64,000 bases of DNA. It comes from Pueribacillus sp041725775. Its GTDB lineage: Bacteria; Bacillota; Bacilli; Bacillales; UBA6769. The notes under the pieces are model-generated. The model worked only from the letters and a program-made list of their open reading frames with translations. It was not told where the DNA came from and did no database searches. Every line of letters starts with the position of its first letter. Position 1 is the first letter of the stretch. Where the stretch lies: contig NZ_JBEUEL010000002.1 of the NCBI RefSeq assembly GCF_041725775.1, positions 132,960-196,959 of the forward strand, given 5' to 3'. Below, piece by piece: positions 8,264 through 16,991 of this stretch. Both the position numbers and the translations under genes were made by a program.

Positions 8264-11200
8264 TTATTTTTTTATTTCAATTAAAAGATCTCCTGTTTGA
8301 ATTGCCTCACCATTGGTTACATGTACATCAACGATTGTTCCGTCAAATGGTGCTTGGACCGTTGTTTCCATTTTCATTGCTTCCGTAATCATAAGGTGAT
8401 CGCCTTTTTTCACTTTCTCACCTTTCTTAACGAGAACCTCGATGACAGTTCCTGGCATCGTTGCGCCAACATGGTTCGGATTATCGCGATCTGCTTTCGG
8501 CTTCGCTGCCAATGTTGTTTTAACGCTCAAATCTTTAACAACTACTTCGCGTGGTTGTCCATTAAGTTCAAAATAAATGACTCTCGTTCCGTCTACTTGT
8601 GGTTGACCAATTGACACTAGTTTTACAATTAACGTTTTTCCTTGCTCAATTTCAACTTTAATTTCTTCACCAAGTCTCATGCCGTAGAAGAACGTTGGTG
8701 TATCTAGGACCGATAAGTCACCGAATTCCTCAGCTAATTTTTCATAATCCATAAATACTTTCGGATATAATGCGTAGGCGATGACATCTTGTTTCGTTAC
8801 TTGACGGTTGAGCTTTCCGATTAAAGTTTCTCTTAATTCATGGAAATTGATTGGTTCAAGTAGCTCACCAGGACGTTGTGTAATTGCTTGACGCCCTTTT
8901 AAAATGATTTTTTGAAGTTCCTTCGGAAAACCTTGATAAGGCTGACCTAAATAGCCTTGGAAAAACTCAATCACCGAATCAGGAAAATCAAGCGTTTCAC
9001 CTTTTTCATAAATATCATCTTCGCTCAAATTGTTTTGTACCATAAAGAGAGCCATATCACCAACAACTTTTGATGATGGTGTTACTTTAACAACATCACC
9101 AAACATATCATTCACACGGCGATACATCCTTTTCACTTCGTCCCACTTTTCACTAAGACCGACTGCTTTTGCTTGTTGTTGTAAGTTACTATATTGTCCA
9201 CCGGGCATTTCATGCTCATATACTTCCGTATGTGGTGCATTCATGCCACTTTCAAAGCCTTTATAATATTCGCGCGTATCTTCCCAATAATGAGCAAGCT
9301 CGTCTAATGCTTTGTTGTCTACTTTTGGTGCTCTTTCCGTACCTTTCAACGCATAATAAAGTGAATTTGCACTCGGCTGAGATGTGAGTCCTGCCATTGA
9401 ACTTAACGCAACATCAACGATGTCCACTCCTGCTTCAATCGCTTTCGCATACGTGAAAATTCCATTTCCGCTCGTGTCATGAGTGTGCAAATGAATTGGC
9501 AAATCAACAGTATCCTTCAGAGCAGAAATTAGTTCATATGCAGCTTGCGGTTTTAACAATCCCGCCATATCTTTGATGCCTAAAATATGTGCGCCAGCTT
9601 GTTCAAGCTCTTTCGCCATATTTTTGTAATAATTTAAGTCATATTTTGTTCGTGTCGGATCAAGAATATCACCTGTATAACAGATCGATGCTTCCGCGAT
9701 TTTTCCTGATTCACGCACTGAATCTATTGCTAATGTCATCCCTTCAATCCAATTGAGGCTATCGAAAATACGAAATACGTCTATGCCTGCATCTGCAGAA
9801 TGTTGAACAAACTCGCGAATTAAGTTATCAGGGTAATTTTTGTATCCGACAGCATTTGATGCTCTTAAAAGCATTTGAAAGAGCACATTTGGCACTTTCT
9901 TTCGCAATTTATTCAATCGTTCCCACGGATCTTCGTTTAAAAATCGCATTGCTACGTCAAACGTTGCTCCACCCCACATTTCGAGTGAAAACAAGTCGGG
10001 CAGTAAATGAGCAGTTGGCTCAGCAATTTTTAATAAATCGTTCGTTCTAACACGTGTGGCTAATAATGATTGATGAGCATCACGGAATGTAGTATCAGTT
10101 AACAGTACTTCATTTTGTGCTTTCACCCAATCGACAAGACCTTCTGGCCCTTTATTATCTAAAATTTGTTTCGTTCCCGAAGGAATTTGTGAAGATTTTT
10201 TAACTTTAGGGATTCTTCGATCCGGAAATGCAGGCTTTTTCTTTTTTTCGAGCCCTGGAAAACCATTGATTGTCGTTGTCCCAATGTATTTCAGCATCTT
10301 CGTTCCACGATCTAATCGTTTCGGAAAAACAAACAACTCTGGCGATGAATCGATAAACGAAGTGTCATAATCACCAGTCAGAAACTTATCATGTTTCACT
10401 ACGTTTTCCAGAAATGCAATATTCGTCTTAATTCCACGAATTCGAAACTCTTTTAGATTTCGAATCATTTTTGTTGCTGCTTTTTCAAATGTTAAAGCCC
10501 AAGTCGACACTTTTACTAATAGTGAATCATAATAAGGTGTAATGACTGCACCTTGAAAACCATTACCCGCATCGAGGCGTACACCAAAACCGCCACCTGA
10601 ACGATAGGCCATAATTTTTCCTGTATCTGGCATAAAGTTATTCGCCGGATCTTCGGTCGTTACACGTGATTGAATCGCATAACCGTTCGTCGTAATTTCT
10701 GGTTGTTTTGGAATTCCGATTACATCACTATGTAACTCATGACCATCAGCAATTAAGATCTGAGATTGAACAATGTCAACACCCGTTATTAATTCTGTAA
10801 TCGTATGCTCAACTTGAACTCTTGGATTCACTTCAATAAAATAAAACTTTTCATCGGGGGTAACTAAAAATTCAACGGTGCCAGCGTTTAAATAATCAAC
10901 ACTCTTTGATAGTTGAACCGCCGCTTGACAGATGTCTTCTCTCAATTTATCAGGTAATGAAACACTTGGCGCAACTTCAACAACTTTTTGATGTCGTCTT
11001 TGGATAGAACAATCGCGTTCGTATAAGTGAACAGTATTACCATAAGTATCTGCCAAAATTTGAACCTCAATATGTTTTGGACGCTCAATATATTTTTCGA
11101 CATACATTTCGTCACCACCAAAAGCTGCTTTCGCTTCCGACTTCGCACGACTGTATGCATCTTCAAGGGCTTGTTCGCTTCTAACGATCCTCATGCCTCG

Positions 11201-11713
11201 ACCACCACCGCCGAGTGATGCTTTAATAATAATTGGATAACCATGAGTATTAGCAAATCCACGGATTTCTTCAATATCTTTAACAGGACCATCAGAACCC
11301 GGAATTACAGGAATTCCCGCTTTAATCGCTTCATTTCTTGCACGCACTTTGTCCCCAAACATGATAAGATGCTCAGGTTTCGGCCCAATAAAAATAATTC
11401 CTTCTTCTTGACAACGTTGTGCGAATTGCGTATTTTCTGAAAGAAAACCGTATCCTGGATGAATCGCATCTACGTCATTCGCTTTTGCAATTTCAATAAT
11501 TCCTTCTATGTCTAAATAAGCATCGATTGGTTTCTTGCCTTCACCGACAAGGTAGGCTTCATCCGCTTTATAGCGATGAAAAGAACCGGTATCTTCATTT
11601 GAATAGATCGCCACAGTGCGTAAGCCTAATTCTGTACAAGCGCGAAATATTCGAATGGCAATTTCCCCTCTGTTTGCAACCAACACTTTGTTAATTTTCT
11701 GTTCCCTATCCAT
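8264..11713 (-). CDS. pycA: Pyruvate carboxylase
   Basis: A 1149-residue biotin enzyme that carboxylates pyruvate to oxaloacetate to refill the TCA cycle. Domains in order: biotin carboxylase with ATP-grasp (about 8-460; EVNPRVQVEHTITE near 295), carboxyltransferase TIM barrel (about 530-810; LLTDTTFRDAHQS), the PC tetramerisation domain, and the biotin carrier domain with the biotinylated lysine in EAMKMETT near 1115. Full length for the family. Same strand as ftsW, as in B. subtilis (ftsW-pycA). Confidence 0.97.
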   Translation of the reverse strand: MDREQKINKVLVANRGEIAIRIFRACTELGLRTVAIYSNEDTGSFHRYKADEAYLVGEGKKPIDAYLDIEGIIEIAKANDVDAIHPGYGFLSENTQFAQRCQEEGIIFIGPKPEHLIMFGDKVRARNEAIKAGIPVIPGSDGPVKDIEEIRGFANTHGYPIIIKASLGGGGRGMRIVRSEQALEDAYSRAKSEAKAAFGGDEMYVEKYIERPKHIEVQILADTYGNTVHLYERDCSIQRRHQKVVEVAPSVSLPDKLREDICQAAVQLSKSVDYLNAGTVEFLVTPDEKFYFIEVNPRVQVEHTITELITGVDIVQSQILIADGHELHSDVIGIPKQPEITTNGYAIQSRVTTEDPANNFMPDTGKIMAYRSGGGFGVRLDAGNGFQGAVITPYYDSLLVKVSTWALTFEKAATKMIRNLKEFRIRGIKTNIAFLENVVKHDKFLTGDYDTSFIDSSPELFVFPKRLDRGTKMLKYIGTTTINGFPGLEKKKKPAFPDRRIPKVKKSSQIPSGTKQILDNKGPEGLVDWVKAQNEVLLTDTTFRDAHQSLLATRVRTNDLLKIAEPTAHLLPDLFSLEMWGGATFDVAMRFLNEDPWERLNKLRKKVPNVLFQMLLRASNAVGYKNYPDNLIREFVQHSADAGIDVFRIFDSLNWIEGMTLAIDSVRESGKIAEASICYTGDILDPTRTKYDLNYYKNMAKELEQAGAHILGIKDMAGLLKPQAAYELISALKDTVDLPIHLHTHDTSGNGIFTYAKAIEAGVDIVDVALSSMAGLTSQPSANSLYYALKGTERAPKVDNKALDELAHYWEDTREYYKGFESGMNAPHTEVYEHEMPGGQYSNLQQQAKAVGLSEKWDEVKRMYRRVNDMFGDVVKVTPSSKVVGDMALFMVQNNLSEDDIYEKGETLDFPDSVIEFFQGYLGQPYQGFPKELQKIILKGRQAITQRPGELLEPINFHELRETLIGKLNRQVTKQDVIAYALYPKVFMDYEKLAEEFGDLSVLDTPTFFYGMRLGEEIKVEIEQGKTLIVKLVSIGQPQVDGTRVIYFELNGQPREVVVKDLSVKTTLAAKPKADRDNPNHVGATMPGTVIEVLVKKGEKVKKGDHLMITEAMKMETTVQAPFDGTIVDVHVTNGEAIQTGDLLIEIKK

Positions 11714-11779
11714 ACTATTTCCTCCCTATCTACCAAATTATATATATAAACCTTACCTTCCTAATATTGAAATATTTAT

Positions 11780-12928
11780 TTAATCAGAAGGCCGGACGGT
11801 TTCTCGCTTCATATTTAGAAACGCTGAAATATTAACAAGAATTCCCATTGAAAACATAACTAAAACTAGAAAAGAACCTCCATAGCTTATAAACGGAAGT
11901 GGCGCTCCCGTGATTGGCAATAAGCCTGAAATCGCCCCAAGATTTACAAATGCTTGTATAGCAACAAGCGAGGAAATTCCAATCGCTAATAAACTACCAA
12001 ATGTGTCTTTGCATCTGATGCCAATCATAAATCCCTTAAATACGATATATGCAAACAAACCGATAACGAAAATAGTTCCGAATACACCAAGTTCTTCAAC
12101 AACAACCGCCATAATAAAATCTGTATACGGCTCCGGTAAAAACCCATATTTTTGAATACTATTTCCTAGTCCTCTTCCGAGTATACCACCAGAGGCCATC
12201 GCTATGTATGAATTAATAAGGTGGTACCCTGAATCTTCAGGATCCGAGAATGGGTCGTAAGCACCCGTTATTCTCGATAATTGTTCTTCTGACAGAAATA
12301 CCGAAAGTGAAGTTGCAATGAGAGACACGGCAATAATACAAAGACCAATTAGAGAAAAAAGATGTTTTCCTTTCATCCCTGAGCATATGATCATTACACC
12401 TGAAATCCCTAAAATAATAATCGCTGTGCCTAAGTCTGGTTGTTTGGCAACTAAAAAAAAGAACAAACTAATAACGATTAATGGCGGTATAACAGCCTTT
12501 CTGAAATCTTCGATGTACCCTTGCTTACGTGAAAATATTGCCGCTAAGTATATGATCAAACCAATTTTTGCAATTTCCGACGGTTGGATTGTAAAGCCAC
12601 CAATCGAGATCCACCGCTGTCCAAAATTATAAACTGAGCCGACAAGAAGTACGGCGATAAGCAATATTAATGAAATGACCATAATCGGCTTCATTAGCCG
12701 TTCATAAATTTTATAAGGCATAAGCATCGCAAACAGAAATGCTATCGTTCCAATAGCTAACCATTGCAACTGTTTGAAAAAAAAGTAATGAGTGGGTCGA
12801 GGTGGATCAAATTCCATGACTGTTACAATCATGCTTGAACTATAGATCATGATGACTCCAAAGGCAACTAATAATACCATTGCAACCACTATGCTATAAT
12901 CATAATTTTTAAAGAGTTTTTTTAGCAT
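11780..12928 (-). CDS. ftsW: FtsW, SEDS peptidoglycan glycosyltransferase
   Basis: A 382-residue SEDS-family protein with about ten helices that polymerises lipid II at the division septum with a class B PBP. Family signatures are visible: GQRWISIGGFTIQPSEIAK (~115-133), KQPDLGTA (~165) and the C-terminal PLPFISYGGS. I chose the ATG at 12928 rather than the in-frame TTG seven codons upstream, because the AAAAGG site is positioned for the ATG. Synteny with ylaN upstream and pycA downstream is that of B. subtilis ftsW. Confidence 0.95.
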   Translation of the reverse strand: MLKKLFKNYDYSIVVAMVLLVAFGVIMIYSSSMIVTVMEFDPPRPTHYFFFKQLQWLAIGTIAFLFAMLMPYKIYERLMKPIMVISLILLIAVLLVGSVYNFGQRWISIGGFTIQPSEIAKIGLIIYLAAIFSRKQGYIEDFRKAVIPPLIVISLFFFLVAKQPDLGTAIIILGISGVMIICSGMKGKHLFSLIGLCIIAVSLIATSLSVFLSEEQLSRITGAYDPFSDPEDSGYHLINSYIAMASGGILGRGLGNSIQKYGFLPEPYTDFIMAVVVEELGVFGTIFVIGLFAYIVFKGFMIGIRCKDTFGSLLAIGISSLVAIQAFVNLGAISGLLPITGAPLPFISYGGSFLVLVMFSMGILVNISAFLNMKRETVRPSD

Positions 12929-13058
12929 GTATATCCAACCTTTTTCCAATCGAAACGATTCGATAGGATTTATTTTAGCATATTTTCACGAGTGTGTAGA
13001 GTTATTAAGTGCTTTATAATATAAAAAAACTCAAACTACTTTAATATAGTTTGAGTGT

Positions 13059-13343
13059 TTATGCTTCTTTTATCGATGCTTCATGTAAAACAGTTAATTG
13101 TTTTTCTAGGCTTTCCATTAGTTCTTTTCCATCTATTTCATCAACTAAACCTAATCGGATTGCAAAATCAATTTCCCTTGATAAGCCAAACATTTGCGTA
13201 TCGAGAACTTCCTCGTAAAGAGGACATTGAGGCATTGTTAAATTTTCCATCTGTACCTCGATTAGTTTTAGGATCTTATTGGCATCAGCCTTTAACAGTT
13301 CATAGGCTTTTTCTCGATGTCCTGCAATTGTCTTTAGCGACAA
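13059..13343 (-). CDS. ylaN: YlaN (UPF0358) small soluble protein
   Basis: A 94-residue, mostly helical protein of the UPF0358 family, recognisable from YELLKADANKILKLIEVQMENL and CPLYEEVLDTQMFG. In B. subtilis YlaN is tied to iron homeostasis through the regulator Fur. The start is TTG, preceded by GGAGGGAT. It lies between ftsW and glsA, as in B. subtilis. Confidence 0.92.
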   Translation of the reverse strand: MSLKTIAGHREKAYELLKADANKILKLIEVQMENLTMPQCPLYEEVLDTQMFGLSREIDFAIRLGLVDEIDGKELMESLEKQLTVLHEASIKEA

Positions 13344-13443
13344 AATGATCCCTCCGATCTTAAGATCTCATACTTGTTTTTATCATAGCGATTCTAATAT
13401 AAAAAAGCAAGTAAGGACGTTTCTCCCATAGCATACGTCGCGA

Positions 13444-14370
13444 TTAAAAAATATTTAATTGTAATTGATTTGAAAGAGACTGTAATAGTCTTACTCCTGC
13501 AATGCTATTCCCTTTTTCGTTTAAAGCAGGTCCGTAAACACCGATTCCCATTTTTTCTGGAATTGAGCTAAGTACCGCACCAGATACACCACTTTTAGCT
13601 GGAATTCCAACTTTGATCGCGAATTCACCCGATTCGTTATACATACCACACGTAACCATAAATGTCGTTACAATTCGCGTAATGTCTTTTGAGAGAATGA
13701 TTTCACCGTTGTATGGATTGATTCCATCATTCGCTAGCACATAGCCAATGTGAGCGAGATCAATACAATTCAACTCAATGGCACACTGGTTCGTATAAAG
13801 ATTAAGCAACTCTTCAATGTCTCCGTCAATGACTTTATGCTCTTTCAAAAAATAGCATAGCGAACGGTTTAAATTTGCTGTCTCGAACTCTGACTTTGCA
13901 ACATACTCGTTCACTGTTATTCGGTCATTGTTTGCCATTTTCCGAACTAACTGTAAGATTCTTTCAAGTTTTTCTTCATTGTTCATTCCTTGAATTAAAT
14001 GAGTGACCGTTAGCGCTCCTGCGTTAATCATTGGGTTAAGTGGTTTTGATGGTGTTTGATTTTCTAGCTTTGCTATCGAATTAAAGGGGTCACCAGTTGG
14101 CTCCATCCCAACTTTTTCAAACACTTTCGTTCTTCCAAGATCATCAATTGCAAGTGCTAACGTTATAATCTTACTAACACTTTGGAGCGTAAATCGTTTT
14201 GAAACATCTCCTGCTGATACACACCCTTCTTTCGTATAGAGAGCCACCGATAAATCCGTTTGCTCTGCTTTTGCTAATGCAGGGATGTAATGTGGAACAG
14301 TTCCTTTACGACTAAACGGTCGAGCTTTTTCAACGAATTCTTGCAGCGTATCACTTGGTATACATTGCAC
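13444..14370 (-). CDS. glsA: Glutaminase (YlaM type)
   Basis: A 308-residue glutaminase that hydrolyses glutamine to glutamate and ammonia. The serine-lysine dyad lies in QSVSKI (~62), followed by the conserved NPMINAGA (~115) and AKSGVSGAV near 250. Length matches B. subtilis YlaM (about 309). I chose GTG at 14370, eight bases after a GGAG site; an in-frame start 24 bp upstream lacks one. Monocistronic and divergent from ylaL. Confidence 0.92.
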   Translation of the reverse strand: MQCIPSDTLQEFVEKARPFSRKGTVPHYIPALAKAEQTDLSVALYTKEGCVSAGDVSKRFTLQSVSKIITLALAIDDLGRTKVFEKVGMEPTGDPFNSIAKLENQTPSKPLNPMINAGALTVTHLIQGMNNEEKLERILQLVRKMANNDRITVNEYVAKSEFETANLNRSLCYFLKEHKVIDGDIEELLNLYTNQCAIELNCIDLAHIGYVLANDGINPYNGEIILSKDITRIVTTFMVTCGMYNESGEFAIKVGIPAKSGVSGAVLSSIPEKMGIGVYGPALNEKGNSIAGVRLLQSLSNQLQLNIF

Positions 14371-14459
14371 GAAAAACACTCCTATCTCTTTCAACTATTA
14401 TATCCATTCATATCCAATAAATGATAAAATATAAACTAAAAATAAGAGGAGTGGGATTT

Positions 14460-14963
14460 ATGAGCGATATTATACAGTTTTCTGGTGACATTGAATATAA
14501 AATTACACTTGATCCGAGTGTCTGGATTTTTGATGATCGAAAAATTGAACTGGACAAGGCGTTTGATATAATGGGTGATCGTAAACTCGACGATTTAGAA
14601 AGTTATACGAAAAAAATTTCTAAACAATGGGATAAAGAACGTTCACAAGGAGCAAGTTTTCCACCTGTAAACAGAAGTGTTCAACGGATGGATAAAGATA
14701 AAGTTCTAACCGAAACTTATGTCATGCCGATTCAACCATTTATTAACAATGCTGAACCAGCGGAACACGTTGAAACAGTTTCTATCGTGCAAAAAGATGG
14801 GACAACTATCTCCATTGCATTATCGAAAATAAAAGATGCTTTTCTTTGTTTCTCTAAAAACGGTAAACCTTTAACTAAAGATGGACCTGTCCACCTTTAT
14901 TTCCGTGATGGCAGTAATCGAAACAAACCGATAAAAAACATTACTGAGTTTGTGTTCAAATAA
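14460..14963 (+). CDS. ylaL: YlaL-like protein, unknown function
   Basis: A 167-residue soluble protein beginning MSDIIQFSGDIEYKITLDP. The TLDPSVWIFDDRK segment and overall length match Bacillus YlaL. Function unknown; no membrane segment or catalytic motif is visible. The ATG at 14460 follows AGAGGAGTG. In B. subtilis ylaK (PhoH2-type) lies between ylaJ and ylaL; here nothing does. Confidence 0.85.
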   Translation: MSDIIQFSGDIEYKITLDPSVWIFDDRKIELDKAFDIMGDRKLDDLESYTKKISKQWDKERSQGASFPPVNRSVQRMDKDKVLTETYVMPIQPFINNAEPAEHVETVSIVQKDGTTISIALSKIKDAFLCFSKNGKPLTKDGPVHLYFRDGSNRNKPIKNITEFVFK

Positions 14964-15056
14964 TCATGACAAAACAATAAAGCCGATTTGCATAAACTTT
15001 ATCCTAGTTACAAACGATAATCGTAAACAAAACAAACGCTTGAAAGGATGTTTACT

Positions 15057-15623
15057 TTGAAAAAGCTTATCGTTCTGTTTACGGTTTTTGTATTCGGGCT
15101 TATCAGTTGCCAAAGTAACAATGGACAAAATGCACAAGAAAACAACGTTGTTGACATTCATTATACAAATAACAAACATCCAGACGATATCGCTGAACAC
15201 TTAGTCAATATCGCGAGTTCGGTTCCTGATGTTAATGATGCAACGGCACTCGTCATTGGAAGGTATGCAATTGTCGGAATCGATGTGAATAAAGATCTCG
15301 ATCGTTCAAAGGTAGGCACAATTAAATACACAGTTGGAGAAGCATTGAAAGATGACCCTTACGGAGCCTACTCCATTGTTACAGCTGATACAGACATAAC
15401 GGAAAGAATAAATCAAATGCAGCAAGATATGCAGGAAGGACGTCCTGTCACAGGTATAATGGAAGAATTAGCCGAAATTGTTAATCGGCTTATGCCAGAA
15501 ACACCTGGGAAATTATTTGAAGAAAATAAAAGCCAACCTGAAAAGGATCATAATCAACAATTGAATGAACGAGAGGAAAAAACGTTGAGAAAAGAGCAAG
15601 ATAAACAAGATTTAGATCGATGA
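15057..15623 (+). CDS. ylaJ: YlaJ/YhcN-family sporulation lipoprotein
   Basis: A 188-residue lipoprotein. A hydrophobic signal ends in GLISC, giving lipid anchoring at Cys ~17; a YhcN/YlaJ domain (ASSVPDVNDATALVIG, VGIDVNKDLDRS) follows and a highly charged tail ends the protein. The family is found in spore formers and is associated with the spore inner membrane and germination. The start is TTG at 15057, placed after AAAGGATG at 15043-15050; the ATG inside that sequence is less likely. Upstream of ylaI on the same strand. Confidence 0.88.
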   Translation: MKKLIVLFTVFVFGLISCQSNNGQNAQENNVVDIHYTNNKHPDDIAEHLVNIASSVPDVNDATALVIGRYAIVGIDVNKDLDRSKVGTIKYTVGEALKDDPYGAYSIVTADTDITERINQMQQDMQEGRPVTGIMEELAEIVNRLMPETPGKLFEENKSQPEKDHNQQLNEREEKTLRKEQDKQDLDR

Positions 15624-15665
15624 ATTCATTGAGTCCTCATGCTATACTAGACATGAGGTGTAACT

Positions 15666-15863
15666 ATGAGAGTAAAATGTATACTTTGTGATAAAATTGA
15701 AACGATCCGTGATGAAACACCACTTGCTAAACGATTGCGAAATCGCCCCATTCATACGTTTATGTGCGATACATGTCATACGCGGATTACAAAAAAAACA
15801 GAAAAACATTTAGCAAGTGATGCATTTAAACTTTACCGCAAACCGAAAAGAAACTTATTTTAA
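15666..15863 (+). CDS. ylaI: YlaI (DUF2197) small zinc-ribbon-like protein
   Basis: A 65-residue basic protein with two cysteine pairs, CILCDK near the N-terminus and CDTCHTRI at 34-41. These form a likely zinc ribbon, typical of YlaI. Function unknown. It follows ylaJ by 42 bp with a GAGGTG ribosome site and ends in a strong terminator. Confidence 0.88.
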   Translation: MRVKCILCDKIETIRDETPLAKRLRNRPIHTFMCDTCHTRITKKTEKHLASDAFKLYRKPKRNLF

Positions 15864-15870
15864 AAACGAG

Positions 15871-15912
15871 CGATCCAAGAAGTCGTATTTCAGACGTTTG
15901 GATCGTCTTTTT
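15871..15912 (+). terminator. Terminator after ylaI
   Basis: CGATCCAA (15871-15878) pairs with TTGGATCG (15898-15905) and is followed by CTTTTTTT. Confidence 0.88.
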
Positions 15913-16077
15913 TTATGTACCACTGCAACAATTATCATGCTTTAATTGCTAAAATCTCTCAATTAGCCCCAGACTGTACAAATGTAAATTGCCTATTGAA
16001 TTTTCCGACTTTTTGCGGCGTTAAACGAGCTGATCCGTATGTTGAACCTACCGCACAAAATAACTTCGAATTGAAAT

Positions 16078-16553
16078 TTCAGATGACGTTGACACAGACA
16101 CAATTGGCAATCGTGTTTCACCGTCGAACGGACTGTAAATGTTGTTGAACTATTCGGTTCCTTGTACACAGGTAAAGGATCGCCTAATGCTCGTCTCGAA
16201 AGCAATGGAGATTCGTACTTCGATATTACAATTGGTAACGTGTACTAGTATGACCAGAACACATGGACAAAAACTGGAAACTTAAGAAATGAAGATGGCA
16301 AACAAGGTTCAGCGATCCTCACAGGTCTAGGCTCACCATCTGTGGATGACGTGTAGAAAAAACCGTTGAATGCGAATTTACAAGAGTCAGCTCATCCACA
16401 AATTCCAAAAGACTGGAAAGGTTCTGCTGGATCAGGTAGTAACGGTTCAGGTGATGATGATGGCGGAACAGGCAAAACAGAAACATCAATAGGTAGTGAT
16501 ACGGATTGCAAGGTAAATCTGCCCAAGGTGGCAAGCGACCAAAAACTGTAAGC
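16078..16553 (+). pseudogene. Decayed copy of the 3' half of the LPXTG surface-protein gene
   Basis: Base-by-base similarity to 48480-49040, the Ig-like end and collagen-like part of the intact surface gene, is clear over most of the stretch (for example the segments ending GTTGTTGAAC, GGAGATTCGTA and GATGGCAAACAAGGTTC). Decay is visible: about 50 bp lost near 16110, AAG changed to TAG near 16246, about 48 bp lost near 16345 where GACGTGTAG replaces GACGTGTACG, and more loss before the Gly/Ser-rich part. The C-terminal LPKTA anchor and membrane helix are not preserved. No usable start is seen. The stretch 15915-16077 shows no homology I recognise. Confidence 0.85.
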
Positions 16554-16582
16554 GTTCTAAGAGAATTAAGTTAAAAAATACA

Positions 16583-16612
16583 AAACCAGGTGAAGAAAAC
16601 CTGGTTTGTTTG
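16583..16612 (+). terminator. Hairpin after the surface-protein pseudogene
   Basis: AAACCAGGT (16583-16591) pairs with ACCTGGTTT (16599-16607), followed by a short GTTTG tail. A second stem, CAGTCTT with AAGACTG, lies at 16627-16654 around the ylaH stop codon. Confidence 0.6.
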
Positions 16613-16637
16613 AAAGGAATTTTTAAGCAGTCTTTCT

Positions 16638-16973
16638 TCATTTCGAAGACTGTTCTTTTTTTTTCGTCTGATGCAATCGAATCCGATAAATAATGAGTAC
16701 AATTGCCGCAACGATGAGACCTTCTGCAATCGGAATAAACATTGCTAAAAACGTTAATATAACACTTCCTACCAATAACGCAATGTATACAATGAGCATT
16801 TTTAACAATGGAAGTTTACGTGCAAATCCTAATTGAAATACGATCACCGTTAAAATGACGACGATAATATAGAGTAAGAAAAAACCCATTTCAGGATTAT
16901 CGGCTATTCCTACCATTTCTGCAATCCGAGTTAGACCTTCAGGCTTAGCATTTAAAATCTCCTCTGAATCCAT
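16638..16973 (-). CDS. ylaH: YlaH-like membrane protein
   Basis: A 111-residue protein with three predicted helices, starting MDSEEILNAKPEG and ending in a lysine-rich tail. Length, topology and position next to typA match Bacillus YlaH, of unknown function. It lies 18 bp downstream of typA on the same strand, so it is probably co-transcribed. Confidence 0.85.
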   Translation of the reverse strand: MDSEEILNAKPEGLTRIAEMVGIADNPEMGFFLLYIIVVILTVIVFQLGFARKLPLLKMLIVYIALLVGSVILTFLAMFIPIAEGLIVAAIVLIIYRIRLHQTKKKEQSSK

Positions 16974-16991
16974 AATTTTAATCCCTCTTCC

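Noticed and set aside
15915..16148. 77-codon plus-strand frame before the surface pseudogene
   Set aside because: Its second half is pseudogene sequence in a shifted frame, the first half has no recognisable family or ribosome site.
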